DNA from: Pelodera strongyloides
Taxonomy: Eukaryota; Nematoda; Chromadorea; Rhabditida; Rhabditidae
NCBI GenBank assembly: GCA_036852015.1
Contig: JAANDG010000036.1
Span: forward strand, 399,501 to 463,500
DNA length: 64,000 bases
Direction of reading: 5' to 3'
In this document: piece after piece, positions 1-11,804 of the stretch
Position numbering within the stretch: the first letter of the stretch is position 1
How the letters are laid out: each line of letters starts with the position of its first letter
Program-made: the position numbers and the translations under genes
The notes under the pieces: generated by a model
The model's input: the letters and a program-made list of their open reading frames with translations, nothing else
What the model was told of the DNA's origin: nothing
Databases searched by the model: none

Positions 1-409
1 CCTGGCTGGATACAGTATTGGGATCAGTGTTTGGTGGGTACCTTGGGGCCTGCGCGTACACATGCTGTGGGATATTAAAGACGAGCGAACGGAGACGCTT
101 CTCCTCTCGCACTGCTTGCTGCATGCACGGCGCCGTGCCATTCAGTACTGTTTTGGTGACCTCCAACATTTTAGCCACCGCAGTCAAAAACTTAGAAGCT
201 TCATTTGCAGTCAAATGAAGTCCCTCCGCGCCAAACCCATTGTGAATGATATCCGTGATATCTTTCTCTTCCATACCAACAATCTCCACTAAAGCTTGCT
301 TCTTAATTGGTCTCGATGGTGACTGTGAGACATTTTCATTACTATCTGCCCGACGTTTATTAGCAGAACGATCTACATCCATTGGAGTCTTTAGACCTTG
401 ATCGGCCAT
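1..409 (-). CDS. Probable non-LTR retrotransposon ORF1, 5' part (runs off the left edge)
   Basis: An open frame starts at the ATG complementary to 407-409 and stays open to base 1, giving 136 residues without a stop. It is cut only by the window edge. The N-terminus is polar (MADQGLKTPMDVDRSANKRR), followed by a Ser/Pro/Lys patch, a helical stretch, and near the edge EEKRLRSLVFNIPQ. That last motif resembles the 'RS-(L/I)-V-(I/F)-x-(G/N)-(I/L)-P' entry to the RNA-binding region of CR1/jockey-type LINE ORF1 proteins, which bind the element's RNA. Tandem 17-bp monomers lie about 90 bp upstream (496-680), as in LINE 5' untranslated regions. The assignment is by motif resemblance only. A host gene with a similar N-terminus is possible. 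Confidence 0.5.
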   Translation of the reverse strand, partial: MADQGLKTPMDVDRSANKRRADSNENVSQSPSRPIKKQALVEIVGMEEKDITDIIHNGFGAEGLHLTANEASKFLTAVAKMLEVTKTVLNGTAPCMQQAVREEKRLRSLVFNIPQHVYAQAPRYPPNTDPNTVSSQ

Positions 410-495
410 TTAAAGGGGTTGTATCAGTAAATTCAGAGAAATGAACTTACTTTGGATGATGTCGCAGAGCACCCTAGACACAACCGCTCGCGCCT

Positions 496-680
496 GCCGA
501 TTCAATTCTAATGCCGATTCAATTCTAATGCCGATTCAATTCTAATGCCGATTCAATTCTAATGCCGATTCAATTCTAATGCCGATTCAATTCTAATGCC
601 GATTCAATTCTAATGCCGATTCAATTCTAATGCCGATTCAATTCTAATGCCGATTCAATTCTAATGCCGATTCAATTCTA
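496..680. repeat. Tandem repeat, 17-bp unit, about 11 copies
   Basis: The unit GCCGATTCAATTCTAAT is repeated head to tail with essentially no divergence: ten full copies and a clipped eleventh. The array sits just upstream of the minus-strand ORF1 start at 409, so it may be the promoter-monomer block of that retrotransposon. The near identity of the copies suggests recent amplification. Confidence 0.9.
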
Positions 681-1844
681 ACTCCAATGAAAGTTTACAT
701 TTTTCCGTTCTTTCCTCACTGATCGGTCCCTTAGAGCCGCTTCATCCATGCCTAAGCATTAGGCCCGCAATAAAGAGTGACCAAGCGCTAAATTAGCATA
801 AACCAATTGCCGGCCGATCCTAACTTGGGTATTCAAAGTTTGGCGTGATTGCTTGCGCTTAAGGCCCGTGAAGCGGTAGCATTTGAGCGCTTCACGGCTA
901 AATGATGCAATTATGATGCAATTTCGGAAGCGTTACGCGGACATATAAGAAACGGAAGAACCATTTGGTGATGACGGTTCCCGGTTTTTCGTGATTCAAC
1001 CCATTTGTGACCACTTGGTGACCTTGTGGTGACCAAATGATACAATTACTATTTCGGAAGTGTTACACTGAGGTTCACGGCTTTCGAATGTTACCGCAGT
1101 GCGGCGGTATGAAAGATATCATAAACAGTTTTCAACTTTACTTCAAAAATCATTATTTGATTTGTACTTCTACGGGGTAAAAATACACAGAAATTATTTT
1201 CCAAATTTAAATTACGCATACGCCTATTTTTACCTCATGAAGAAATTTAAAGGCCAGTTCGTCCGGTTTCAGAAATGAACCGGACCCCGGTGCACCGTTT
1301 CTGCGGATAACCCCCCGGTACTCTTTATCTTTATCTCTTTATACGCCCTTTTCAGAGCAGTAATGTTCAAAAAATCGCTTCAGTTATTCGCAAAATGAAT
1401 ACAAAATATATAATCACCAGTTTCACACCAATTCAGTCAGTATAACTAAACATCAAGACCGGGGACATATTCACGGGTTTGGAGTGTTGGGACAAACAAC
1501 CCATCTACAGTCCCATAAGCGTTTTCCGTCTCTTCAAACCAACACAAGTGACGAAAATGGCCGTGTAGTGCTCAAAACAACGGACAAAAAGTTGGACAAC
1601 AACATAGCGGTGTTTCACCTTTTCAATCCAACACATTTTCAAGAACTCGCTGAAAACTGTGACAAACGATCAATGGTACAGCTGGAGCTCAATATCAGTA
1701 CTCAGCACTAACTCTCTAGTTGTCTAGATGACCGGCGTACTTTAGAAGTTACCGAATTGTGTTTTTTTTTGTTATGAATTTTTGTTACGCATCACATTGC
1801 TTCAATAATTATAGCAGATTCTGGTTGATCAGGTCTTTGCGTGA
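681..1844. other. Non-coding stretch with a SINE-body fragment near 1250-1340
   Basis: I see no supported gene here. Around 1250-1340 the sequence shares the block GGACCCCGGTGCACCGTTT and a following TTTATCTTTA-rich tail with the SINE at 30920-31185, so this is a truncated copy of that body without its tRNA-like head. The rest shows no codon structure or splice-flanked reading frames that I can defend. Confidence 0.5.
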
Positions 1845-1845
1845 A

Positions 1846-1877
1846 GCCTAAGCCTAAGCCTAAGCCTAAGCCTAAGC
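1846..1877. repeat. Interstitial telomere-type repeat (GCCTAA)n
   Basis: Five perfect GCCTAA units, the complement of TTAGGC, which is the telomere unit of nematodes. Similar arrays at 15617-15640 and 17203-17295 make a chance origin unlikely. Confidence 0.85.
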
Positions 1878-2878
1878 ATGTTATATTCCAGTTGAATACT
1901 ACTTCAAAGGTCCCCTGATCCAAAACCATATACTCTCTCAACTTGGCGCAAGTGCGGCTCGCCCGCGTAAGGCATCTTCAGGCGCTATTTGCCCTCTCTC
2001 TTAACCCTTAACATTCGCCCGCCGCCGCGCGGTTATGGAACACTTTTTTTGTGGGCGTCCACTCGTTGCGCTCTGAATAGAAATGGGGAAATATTCAAAG
2101 AGGTTTATCCGGACTTTTTATAAGTGAAATTGAACGCAACATTGACACATGATGGCACTATGGAACACAAGTGTTATCATGAAAACGGGAAGCAAACGAC
2201 TCGAGTGTGAGGGGGTTTTATGAGATTCTAGGCTAACTATAGGATGCATGCTAGTTTTGGCGTAGACCAAAGACTATGGTGAGCTTATTAGCTTTCCAGA
2301 AATAGGATAGGATATGATGATTTAACACATATTATGTGCTAATTTTCTACGGTAACCATAAGAGATGGTTTGATTTTGAGTATGCTTATGATATTTTAAT
2401 CAGTTATTTTCGTGAAAGTTATGTTATGCCACTTTAAGCAAGCATTTTTTTTTTAAATAAAATGTGGAGCAGTCTTAGTCTTGAGGCCTCAACCCCAAAT
2501 CTAAGCATCTTACAAAAGTGCAGTTTTCGTATTCTTCCACTAACAATAAGTTTCATATGACATTCCGGGCAATTGACTCCGAATAAAGCAGTTTTCTCTT
2601 CACCGTTTTCAATGCTGTTGAAGGTTATAAAAAGAAAGAATTAATGGAGAAAAGGCGAGTTGAGACGAGTACTTCATACAATTTTCTGGTAATTTGCATC
2701 TCATTGTTGGCCATTGTTATGAGTTATGACAATATCAAATATCACAGCAACAACCCACCAACTGCAACTTACTGTAGATTTGTTGTCAAAGTTGTTTCCC
2801 TACAACCATGAATAAATCTGGTCCCGACGTGGCAGAGTTCTGGCACTACTGCCGCACACCTAATTTTCTGCAACAACT
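1878..2878. other. Non-coding stretch, nothing recognised
   Basis: No ORF longer than chance, no splice-flanked exon and no repeat structure that I could define. A run of Ts and short AT-rich tracts are present. Confidence 0.4.
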
Positions 2879-3058
2879 GAGGCCGTATTCACCACTCAAG
2901 GGTAAACATTTCTCTAGAGACAAAACTTTTGGAACGCATTTTTCGGGAAGGAGAGTGAGTGGTGAATGCAAATTTTGTGACACAATCTCGCTTTCTAGGT
3001 AAATTTTCTCCGAGAGACAGTTTTCTCCAGGGGTAAACGGAGTGGTGAATACGGCCTC
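2879..3058. mobile_element. MITE with ~28-bp terminal inverted repeats
   Basis: The left end GAGGCCGTATTCACCACTC is mirrored at the right end by GAGTGGTGAATACGGCCTC (with one mismatch), enclosing about 180 bp, and inner parts of the arms also pair. The same family signature (ATTCACCAC... and ...GGTGAATAYGGCC) recurs in degraded form at about 27090-27275 and 40365-40487. The two overlapping minus-strand ORFs across it are by-products of the palindrome. Confidence 0.7.
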
Positions 3059-4002
3059 TGGATTCTTCTCTATCTTTGAACAAAAAGACGCCAACACCAA
3101 AACATAGCGGTAATGTGTTTGATGCTGAAATTAATAGGGTATTGTTTCGTCCATATGTGAGTAACGGTTCAAAAGTCGTAAACATCTTCGCTATGGCTAT
3201 GTTTTCTTAAACATTTTTTTCATAAACATCTTCGCTATGTTTTCTCACAGTCACAGAATGCTTTATTGTTTCGCTGAGTATCATTAACCGTCTGTCAATT
3301 GGCTGCGTACCACAGCTGTTGGTTGGAATACCTAATCCTCAACACCAATTACACGCGATTATACCACCGATCTCCAAGTCGAGACATATGGCAATTAGCT
3401 CATTAAGACGGACGTGTTGCTCTATTCTAATAATAAACAACCTTGGCTCTGGCAATTAAAAATATTTTACTTGGGTGAAAAAAATTTGATCATGTTGATT
3501 TGTCAATAAGCTATCAATCGGCTGTGTAACCAAGGTTTGTCGAATTATATCATCATTACCTACAAACTATAAAAAAAAGTTTCATAGATGAAGGACAAAA
3601 CGAAGGCAAAACTTTCAACGTGCTATTTTTCGATCACTCAACATTTTTTGAAAAATGCTCAAACCAGCGCAGTGTGGTTTACCCAGTTTTTCTTAACTTG
3701 AAAATATCAATATCACATCGCTTAGCGTTCTACTCAGTATAACACCGCTACCCTCTCCTACAATAACCTTGAAACCGTTAACTCGTCACGCTCGTCACTC
3801 TAACTAAAGACGCGCGTAATATTACGATTCTTTTTGAAAACTCGATTACGAGTTCGATACCCCAACAAAATTGACCGAAAAAAGTAAACCGCTCGTCTAA
3901 AGAGAGCCCGTAAATCACCAGGCCTATCTCAAGGTTCAAAAGGTTCGCGATGACCTCAAGGTGAAACGTTCGCTATGGGTTTGCGGGTTGGCATGGGAAT
4001 TT
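3059..4002. other. Non-coding stretch, nothing recognised
   Basis: AT-rich sequence with no supportable exon on either strand. A short direct repeat ('cataaacatcttcgctatg') occurs near 3175-3240. Confidence 0.4.
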
Positions 4003-4042
4003 TGTATATACATCGCTTTCTTCAAGTGTCAATGTTGTTCAA
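4002..4042 (+). repeat. Direct repeat, copy 1 (copy 2 at about 4492-4532)
   Basis: A ~40-bp block beginning TTGTATATACATCGCTTTCT recurs almost identically at 4492-4532. The two copies bracket the MITE at 4083-4336 and flanking sequence, so this is either a local duplication or a larger composite insertion. Confidence 0.7.
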
Positions 4043-4082
4043 CAAGCTGCCGGTATACACTCGGCAGCTTGTGGTTTGTGTG

Positions 4083-4336
4083 TTAAAGCGAACTACCGGC
4101 CGGTTGTTGAAACGCGTCGTGGACAACTGAATTTTTACGTATCTATGCTTGTGTGTTAAAGCGAACTACCGGCCGGTTGTTGAAACGCATCGTGGACAAC
4201 TGAATTGTTACGTATCTATGCTAATTTGCTCGAATTTAGCTCGTTTTTTATTCTAATTTATCTTCATTTGCATAAGCTGTATAAAAATGGAGGTGTACTC
4301 GATGCGTTTAAAAAAGCAGCCGGTATTTCGCTTTAA
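4083..4336. mobile_element. MITE family A, copy with duplicated left arm
   Basis: Family A ends read TTAAAGCGAAATACCGGCCG and mirror as CGGCCGGTATTTCGCTTTAA, with body phrases GGACAACTGAATT, ACGTA and ATGCTAATTTGCTCGAATTTAGCTCG. This copy carries two successive left arms (4083 and about 4154) before one body and right arm. Other copies lie at about 10722, 25192, 33496, 39674, 46688, 52210, 58225, 61859 and, eroded, 63560. Confidence 0.75.
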
Positions 4337-4539
4337 CGTGATATGTTTGTAGGTTGATCTAACCTCAGGCGTGCTTTGCTTCGTAGGTAGCATGTTTCTC
4401 CGCAGATTACTGTCGCAATGCAGAATGTTCATGGCTACGAAAGTCTGGTCAGGAAAAGAAAGTCTTGTCAGGAGTAATATAGCCAAAGGAGTTGTATATA
4501 CATCGCTTTCTTCAAGTGTCAATGTTGTTCAAAGATTAA

Positions 4540-5344
4540 GCCTAAGCCTAACAATAGGCCTAAAAACGATAACTAATTATGTCCTCATACAAACAAGATA
4601 TGATCTGTAAATAACATTACCGAAAAAAAAGGATCGTTTATCAGTTTTTGAATGTACGTATTTTCTGTTCGTCATTCCTTGAGGTCTTTTTTCGCCTCGA
4701 GCTCGAGAGCTTTTAATGCACCGAAGAGTCGGCGGCTAATTTTCTACATCCAAAAAAAGAATGTCTTTAAAATGAAGGAGGAAAGAAACATTTTGCGTAA
4801 AAGGAGATATTTTCCGCTACTTTGCACTATGCTTCATGGAGTGTGATCATTTACCCCTGGCTGATGATCTTTTTCCAGTCTTTCGTTAGTCACTCACTTT
4901 TTAATCAAATTAAATACTTTTCCAAATTCATATTATGTGTAATTTAATTAGTAATTCTATTGATTAGCTCTATCTTTTTTTATAATTACAACTTTTTACA
5001 ATTTGCTCAGAAAAAATGACGCGGCTCTCAGTTTTTCAACGATCTATATGAACGATCTATATGAACCACTTTTTTTTTTTTGAAAACGGTTGGCAAATGG
5101 TCACCATATGGTCCCTCAGTGGTTTCCTAATGGTCGGTGACCGGTCACCAAACGGTCTTTTTTAGGAACCCATTGGGTGACCGGAAAAAGTCTCTGTCGT
5201 TTCCCTTGTAATTGTATAGCCCTGGCCGGTATTTATGTGAAGGTTGAAAAACTTTACAAAAGTGTACATGCATTAGATATCATCTTTATTTATGAGCTTT
5301 CTTATTTTAGTTTTCGAGAAAACCTTAAACAGATTAGCATACTT
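4540..5344. other. Non-coding stretch, nothing recognised
   Basis: No splice-flanked reading frame. Near 5085-5170 there is a mirrored GGTCACC/GGTGACC-rich patch that may be a degraded inverted-repeat element. Confidence 0.35.
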
Positions 5345-5480
5345 TCTCATTTTCTATCTCTATCTTTCTTTCTCTTTTCTCTTTTTCTCTCTCTCTTTCT
5401 CTTCTTCTCTCTCCTTCTCTATCTCTCTCTCGCTCTCTATCTCTTTTCCTTCTTTCCTTCTCTATTTCTGTCTTTCTCCA
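5345..5480. repeat. CT-rich microsatellite
   Basis: Imperfect (TCTCTT)n low-complexity DNA. It creates long Ser/Leu/Phe-rich apparent frames on the plus strand and Arg/Glu-rich ones on the minus strand, none with codon or splice support. Confidence 0.85.
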
Positions 5481-6200
5481 TGTGTGAACATCTTCCTTTC
5501 TGAGAGCTAGACCTTGAGATCCCGGGGCAGCTCCTAGGCTCCGCCCACCCGGTTCTATCCCGCCTTGCAAGGAGATAGCCGACAGCTAAATACGAACTAT
5601 TACTAATGACGATATTTGTAGTGTTTATTTATTTGTTCGCATTCCTTTTCCTTTTATCGACTACATTTTAGCAGTAAAACTTTAGCTTTTTTTAGAAAAT
5701 AATATATGTTTTTATATAAAATTTTCTACCAGTATTGCCCTAATTGTTAGTATAGTGCCAAACATTAACTTAATTATCAGACTGATAAAATAAATAAAAA
5801 TCGATAAATACTTGCAATCAGCTGGTGTTTCTGACAAGAAATAACTTGTCTGTCATCCCGGCAATGATAAGTTGATATGTATGCTTTGATCATGGATTGA
5901 TTAGCGTTAGACTAGCATGAAAGGAGTTATATAAGCGGTTGTCCTGTATCTTAGAATTTTTACCTTGGTATGCAATATTATTGTGTTATTAATTTTCCCT
6001 ATTGCTCGTGTGCTATATTTATATCATAATGTTTTGTTTTATAAGTATAATAATGACTTAATAATTTACTATAATTTACTACGTACACATAAAATCCGTA
6101 ATAAATTATTAAATTATTATAATTGTTATACTTTTAAAACAAGACATTACGGTTCAGTTATTACTGCTTGTCCTTTTGTCAGTTCATTATTTTTATTTTT

Positions 6201-6208
6201 TATTTCAG
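6201..6208 (+). promoter_or_regulatory. Candidate trans-splice or 5'-UTR splice acceptor upstream of the cadherin
   Basis: TATTTCAG preceded by a long T-rich tract lies 80 bases upstream of the cadherin start codon at 6289. In a nematode this is a plausible spliced-leader addition site or the end of a 5'-UTR intron. Transcript ends would be needed to choose. Confidence 0.4.
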
Positions 6209-6288
6209 AATTTCACTAATTCCTATTCGTGTCTTCCAATGATCGAACGACATACTACCTCAACTATTATTTACTTTAAATAAGAGCT

Positions 6289-9200
6289 ATGGTACTCGGC
6301 TTTTTACGGTTTAATACCGTGCCGAAGCTACCGTACCCCGCATATATTTTATTCGTACTATCTCTATTGGATATTACTGTAGAAGCTGAGGGAATCCGGG
6401 ATACTGTAACATTTCGGGTCCCTGAAAGTGTCCCAGTTGGCCATTTAATTGGTTATGTCGAAGGAGGACCCAAGCCTAGCACCGATGTCCAGTATTTTGT
6501 GGTTTTCACAGAAAGCGAAGGCGAACATGTGAGTTATTTATAAGCATTATATATATATATATTTATATTTTTTTAAAGCGGCATGCTACGTGGTTTTGCA
6601 ACGTCCGCTGACAATCCGTACTTCCATGTTTTAAGTGCGATTTTGTTCCAAAATTGCGTATACATCGGAATGCAGCTAGTCAGTTTTACCGCTTTAATTT
6701 TTTTTTTGTTGCCAGACTTCCAACCTTTAGCTTTTATTTGACATTTTTCATCCTTGCTTTTAATACATAATTTTTTTGTGTGTATTTTTTTATGTTCTTG
6801 AAGTATTGTATATTTTCCCGGTGCATCTTTTCATTGGGTTTTCGGCGCTTGCTTTTATTTCTACCGCCCAATCTTTTCATGTGCCTATATATTAATAGTT
6901 GCCATACACCATTTTTGGTGCTAAACTGGTATAAAATGGTATACTAGGTAGTAAATGACCTTCCCGCCACCCGGTAATTAACCGCCGAGCGCTGCGGAAG
7001 GGTTCTTAGGAATTCTTATGGTTAGAGGAGCGTTACCGCGCCCGTACCAAAGGCTGTACCATGGGCTGGTCGGTACCATTTTGTAGAGTAAGGAAAGCAG
7101 TAAACAAGGAAGTCCATAAGGGGTATGGATTTTTTGGTAAGAATAACTTTGAAATTGATGGTAAGTAAAAGAATGTATATCTGTTTTCGCAATTTTGTCG
7201 TTAGAGTTTGATATATAAGAATTCAAATGTCATAAATACCTTGTAGAAACACTCCGAAAGTTATAATATTGTCTGCTGCTGCTCTCTCTCTCTGCCTCTC
7301 GCTCTCTCTCTCGCGAGTTATTAGAACAGATAAAGATTTGCATAATTTTACCCTTTCTTTGATGCAGTCAAGTGGGGGGATCGTTTTGGATTTCCATGGA
7401 TTTTTAGTGACTTGAGAAACTGTGTGAAGTAATATTTGTGATATTGGAGGCCAGCTATACACCTCAGAACCTTATTATAAATATACCTATACTACCTTTC
7501 CCTTCATCTTCTCTGCAGTCTCTGCTGTGTCTGTCTATCTCTCTCTCGCTCTTTCTCTTCGCTCTTCATACCTTCATGTCTCTCTCTCTCTCCCTCTCAG
7601 TCTCTATGGCTCTCTGTTTCTTAAAGGGAGAGGCCCACGAGAAAAAGAATTTCTTCAATTTACTTACGCACAATGTCCGGTATCTCATAAATATTACTGT
7701 GAAAACCGCATAAATTTGCATCTAGAACTCGCAGAGATATTCTATGCTAAACAGTTCGACCAGGTACAGTAGTCAGCAACACAAAAATTAGTTTTTACGG
7801 TTTATATCCGTGCACCTGCATTCTTTTTCAACATAATAATGTTCACACGAATACAGAGCATTACTACAATTATAAAGAGGCGTTTCCAACACAGGAATGC
7901 CCTAAAAGCGCGAAAATTGATCCTGACAACGGTACCTGGCCGAACTGTTTGCCGGAGAATAACTCTGTGAGTTCCAGGCTTCAAACAATGCGGTTTTCGC
8001 AGTAATATTTCTGAAATTCCGGACATTCTGTGCAAGTAAATTGAGGATAACTTTATTCTCATGGGCCTCTCCCTTTAAGTTTGGGTTTCCAGACTAGGCA
8101 AGTTATGCACACCGTTCAACCAAACCTCTAGCTCCGTGTCACCGCTCCGTTTAGGTCATTTAGCTGTCTTAAACTCTTAAAACGGGAACAAGGCCGTAGT
8201 TACGACTCGCTGGCTTGTCACTCTTGCAGCGCGCGCTACGCGCTACACTATTACTTTTTGCGCGCAGTGATGGCATAAATGTTTTGCAGTCAAAACCTAG
8301 CAATTTGCATAAGTTGATTGGTTTTCGGCGCTACGTGGGATAGGATGCTATTTGAGGGTGTTTAAGTTGGTAGGGACATCTTACAAATTAAGAAACCTCT
8401 TTTTCCAAAGTCGACCCTAGTTTCGTAGAAGTTTTAAAGTTTTAAGGCTAATTGTACAATATTACGCACCACCACAAAAAACCGCATATACGCAAAAAAC
8501 CGCATTGGGTGTTCGAACACTCAAAAACCGCACGCGCCAACTTTGTTACGCACGAAACCGCATAAAACCGCATTTGTTACACATGAAACCGCATGAACAT
8601 ATTTTTAGTAAAAAAAAACGTTCCAGCCAAACCAGTTAATCTTTAAACCATCTTATTAACTAACTACTATCATTAACTAAATTTTAATATCAAAGTTTGT
8701 CTCTCCGACATGCTAACCTACGCTTGCGCGACAAAGCGAAGTGAACGGGGCTAAAGTTTACACAAAGTGCTCGGGATTAACGTAGGAACTTCCAAGCTTT
8801 TCCAACTAAATCGATAATACACCGAAAATGCACTGCACACAAATAAATTAAATTAAGAAAACTAATAAATAAAAATAGGTGACATGTTTCCAGAGTTTAC
8901 CGTATATTACCAAGCTACTGCGTGGAATGATTATTCCTATTATCAACATATGTAATTGATTACCTTCATAAAAAATGCAAAGAATAGTTTTTAGCAGGAT
9001 TTTAGCTTCATGTGTAACACTGTGGTGTTTTTGCGGGTTTATGCGGTTTCGTGCGTAACAAAGTTGGCGCGTGCGGTTTTTGAGTGTTCGAACACCCAAT
9101 GCGGTTTTTTGCGTACATGCGGTTTTTGTGGTGGTGCGTAATATTGTACAATTAGCCAGTTTTAATCCACATTATTTGCACAGGTAAACTGTAGCGCCGT

Positions 9201-11772
9201 AGCCGAAGACCATAACTAAAACGTTTTCAAGTAAACGTTTTCATTATCTTTATTATATAAAAGAGTAACTGTAGCCTAATTTGCATGTGCGTTACGAAAT
9301 GCAAATTTCCTGTTCGTGTATAAAAAGAGTTTCGCAGCTCAATATCTATGCATATGCAATTGTTTCCTATTAAGTGAATTTCTTATGATACGTTTGAAAC
9401 TTTGTATATAAGTATGTCCATGTTAAACCAATCATATTTCCATGTAAGTCGCCTCAGGCGGCGATAGCCGTCTGGTTGTAAATAAATAAATAAATATTTC
9501 ACGCTAATTGAGCATGCTCCTTTATTCAAGGGTGATACATGGTTTCACAGCTGATGACTTGTTCCGCAGAGGTCCTGAGCAGTAGGCGACGAGTTCGAGA
9601 TGGCAAATCGCTAGACGTTTTCGGGCTAGAACCCGGCGGGATCGCCCATGATTCCCTCGCCGGGTATCATCGCCTCGAGGGATTATTGTACAAAAAACGC
9701 TTGGAGAATTACTTCCGAAAAAAATATGGCTGTAATTAAAATCCGTGGTCAAAGGACCTCCTTGTCTCCATTTTTCTTTCAAAAAGGCAATTTGACCGTA
9801 TTTTTCATGAAAAAAAAGAAAAAGGGTCTGTAAAATTGGCGTAAAAAGAACGAGGTGCCGACAAAAGAATTGTCATTCTAGCGGAAGCCATAAAATGATG
9901 AGGAGAGAGAAAGAGAGAACGAAAGAAAGAGAGAGAGACGGAGAGAGAGAGTGAAAGAGAGAGGGAGAGAAAGAGAGACAGAGAGAAAGAGAGAGAGAGA
10001 AAGAGAGAGGAAGAAAGAGAGAAAGAGAGAAATGGAAGAAAGAAAATTTGTGATAGAGAGAGAGAATGGTAGAACAAGATAGAGAAGGATAGAAACCGCC
10101 TGGTTTAGTATTTTGTACTTGGGAGAGAGTTGAAGAATTCTGTAAATTCTAACTAAATCTTTCGTGATTTTTTTCCAAAACATTTCCAACCTTAAAAATG
10201 GATAAAAATTTAGAGTAAAACTAAAAGGTCAAAATCAAACAACCGTAAATCATAATTAATAGTAGTAAATAAATCACCATCGACATTCGATAACATCGTT
10301 TACCGGCACCTATATTGCCGTATTAAGTCATTGGCCTAGTTTCTGTACCATAACGGGAGCGGTAGACGGTTTTATTGCCCTTTTGTAGCGCAAATCCTTA
10401 CCGGACCGTTTTGTTCGAGTCTTCATATTTAGTACAAAATCAGTGCAAAAGTAGAGGTTCTTCTTCATGATCTGATGATCTTATTGTCAATTACCAAACA
10501 GTATAAACCTGACGCACATTTCGAGCGCACTTATTACAAGAACCTCGTTAAAACGAAGTGCTAGCCTCTTTGGAAAAAGTGCATATGATGAGCAAATCCT
10601 ATGTATCCCTATGCTAATTTTGTACGAATCGAATCGTCCACGGCAATCATACAAAATTAGCATAGGATACATAGGATTTGCTTATCATATGCAAATTTTC
10701 CAAAGGGGCTAGCATTTCGCTTTAAAACAAAATCCCGTCCGGATTTTGAAATACATCGAGTACACCAGCATTCGTATGCAGCTTGTGCAAATGAACATGA
10801 ATTAGAATAAAAAATTGAGCTAAATTCGAGTAACTTAGCATAAATACGTAAGAATTCATTAATCCTCGTTGCGCTTCAAGAACCGACCGGTATTTCGCTT
10901 TAAAGTTAAAGTATTCAACCCTGGCTTGATAGTATGAGATAGAATTGTCTAGTGTCCCCACTTCCTGTGAGCAAAATTCATTTCATGGGACAGTCGAGTG
11001 AGCAAAATGCGTTACTACATATCTTATTATATAAAAGAGTAACTGCAGCGTGATTTGCATACCGATGTGCGTTACGGAAATGCAAATTTCGTGTTCGGGT
11101 ATAAAAAGAGTTTCACAGCTCAACGTCGAGGTATGCACATGCAATTGTTTCCTATTATGTGAATTTCTTATGATACGTTTGAAAGTTTGTATACAAGTAT
11201 GCCCATGCTAAATCAATAATATTTCCATGTAAGTCGCCTCAGGCGGCGCCAGCCGTCTGGTATACCATATTCCCACTACTAAGTAGAAGTACAGAGTATG
11301 GCTTTCTGTTCTTTATATAATCATACAGAAAACGTATATCATTTACACATGTATCTTTTGCATTATTTTTCTTCAAATGTCTCCGTGCACGTCTTAAGTT
11401 CAATTCTCTTCCGCGCATCCCTTATACTCTACTTTGTATAGGCATGAAGATGACGGAGAGAGAGAAAAAGACGGAGAGCGAGAGAGAGAGAGAGAGAGAT
11501 TCCTCAGGAGGATACATTGGCACAAGTATACATATGAAGAGAGAGAGAGGGTGAGAGAGAGAAGGGCAGAGAGAGAGAAATTCCCAAGGGAACACAATGC
11601 CACAAGAACATAACAATTGGAGTTCGTCGGTCAGAATATAGGCTAGTAAGAGAATGTCCGTTGTAAAGTGTGGATGTTCAAGAAATAGAAAGTAGAGAGA
11701 GAGGGAGAGGGGAGAGAGAGAGGGAGAGAGCAAGAAAAAAGAAGAGAGAGAGAGACTGAGAGACTGAGAGAG

Positions 11773-11804
<32 letters not shown>

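Noticed and set aside
496..680. Could the 17-bp repeats be a CRISPR array?
   Set aside because: The units are contiguous with no spacers and the window is eukaryotic. It is an ordinary tandem repeat.
5177..5570. Overlapping Ser/Leu/Phe-rich and Arg/Glu-rich frames of 70-110 residues
   Set aside because: They are translations of a CT microsatellite, with no splice or codon support. The same applies near 7440-7770, 9805-10190, 11400-12030, 15158-15487 and 37099-37530.
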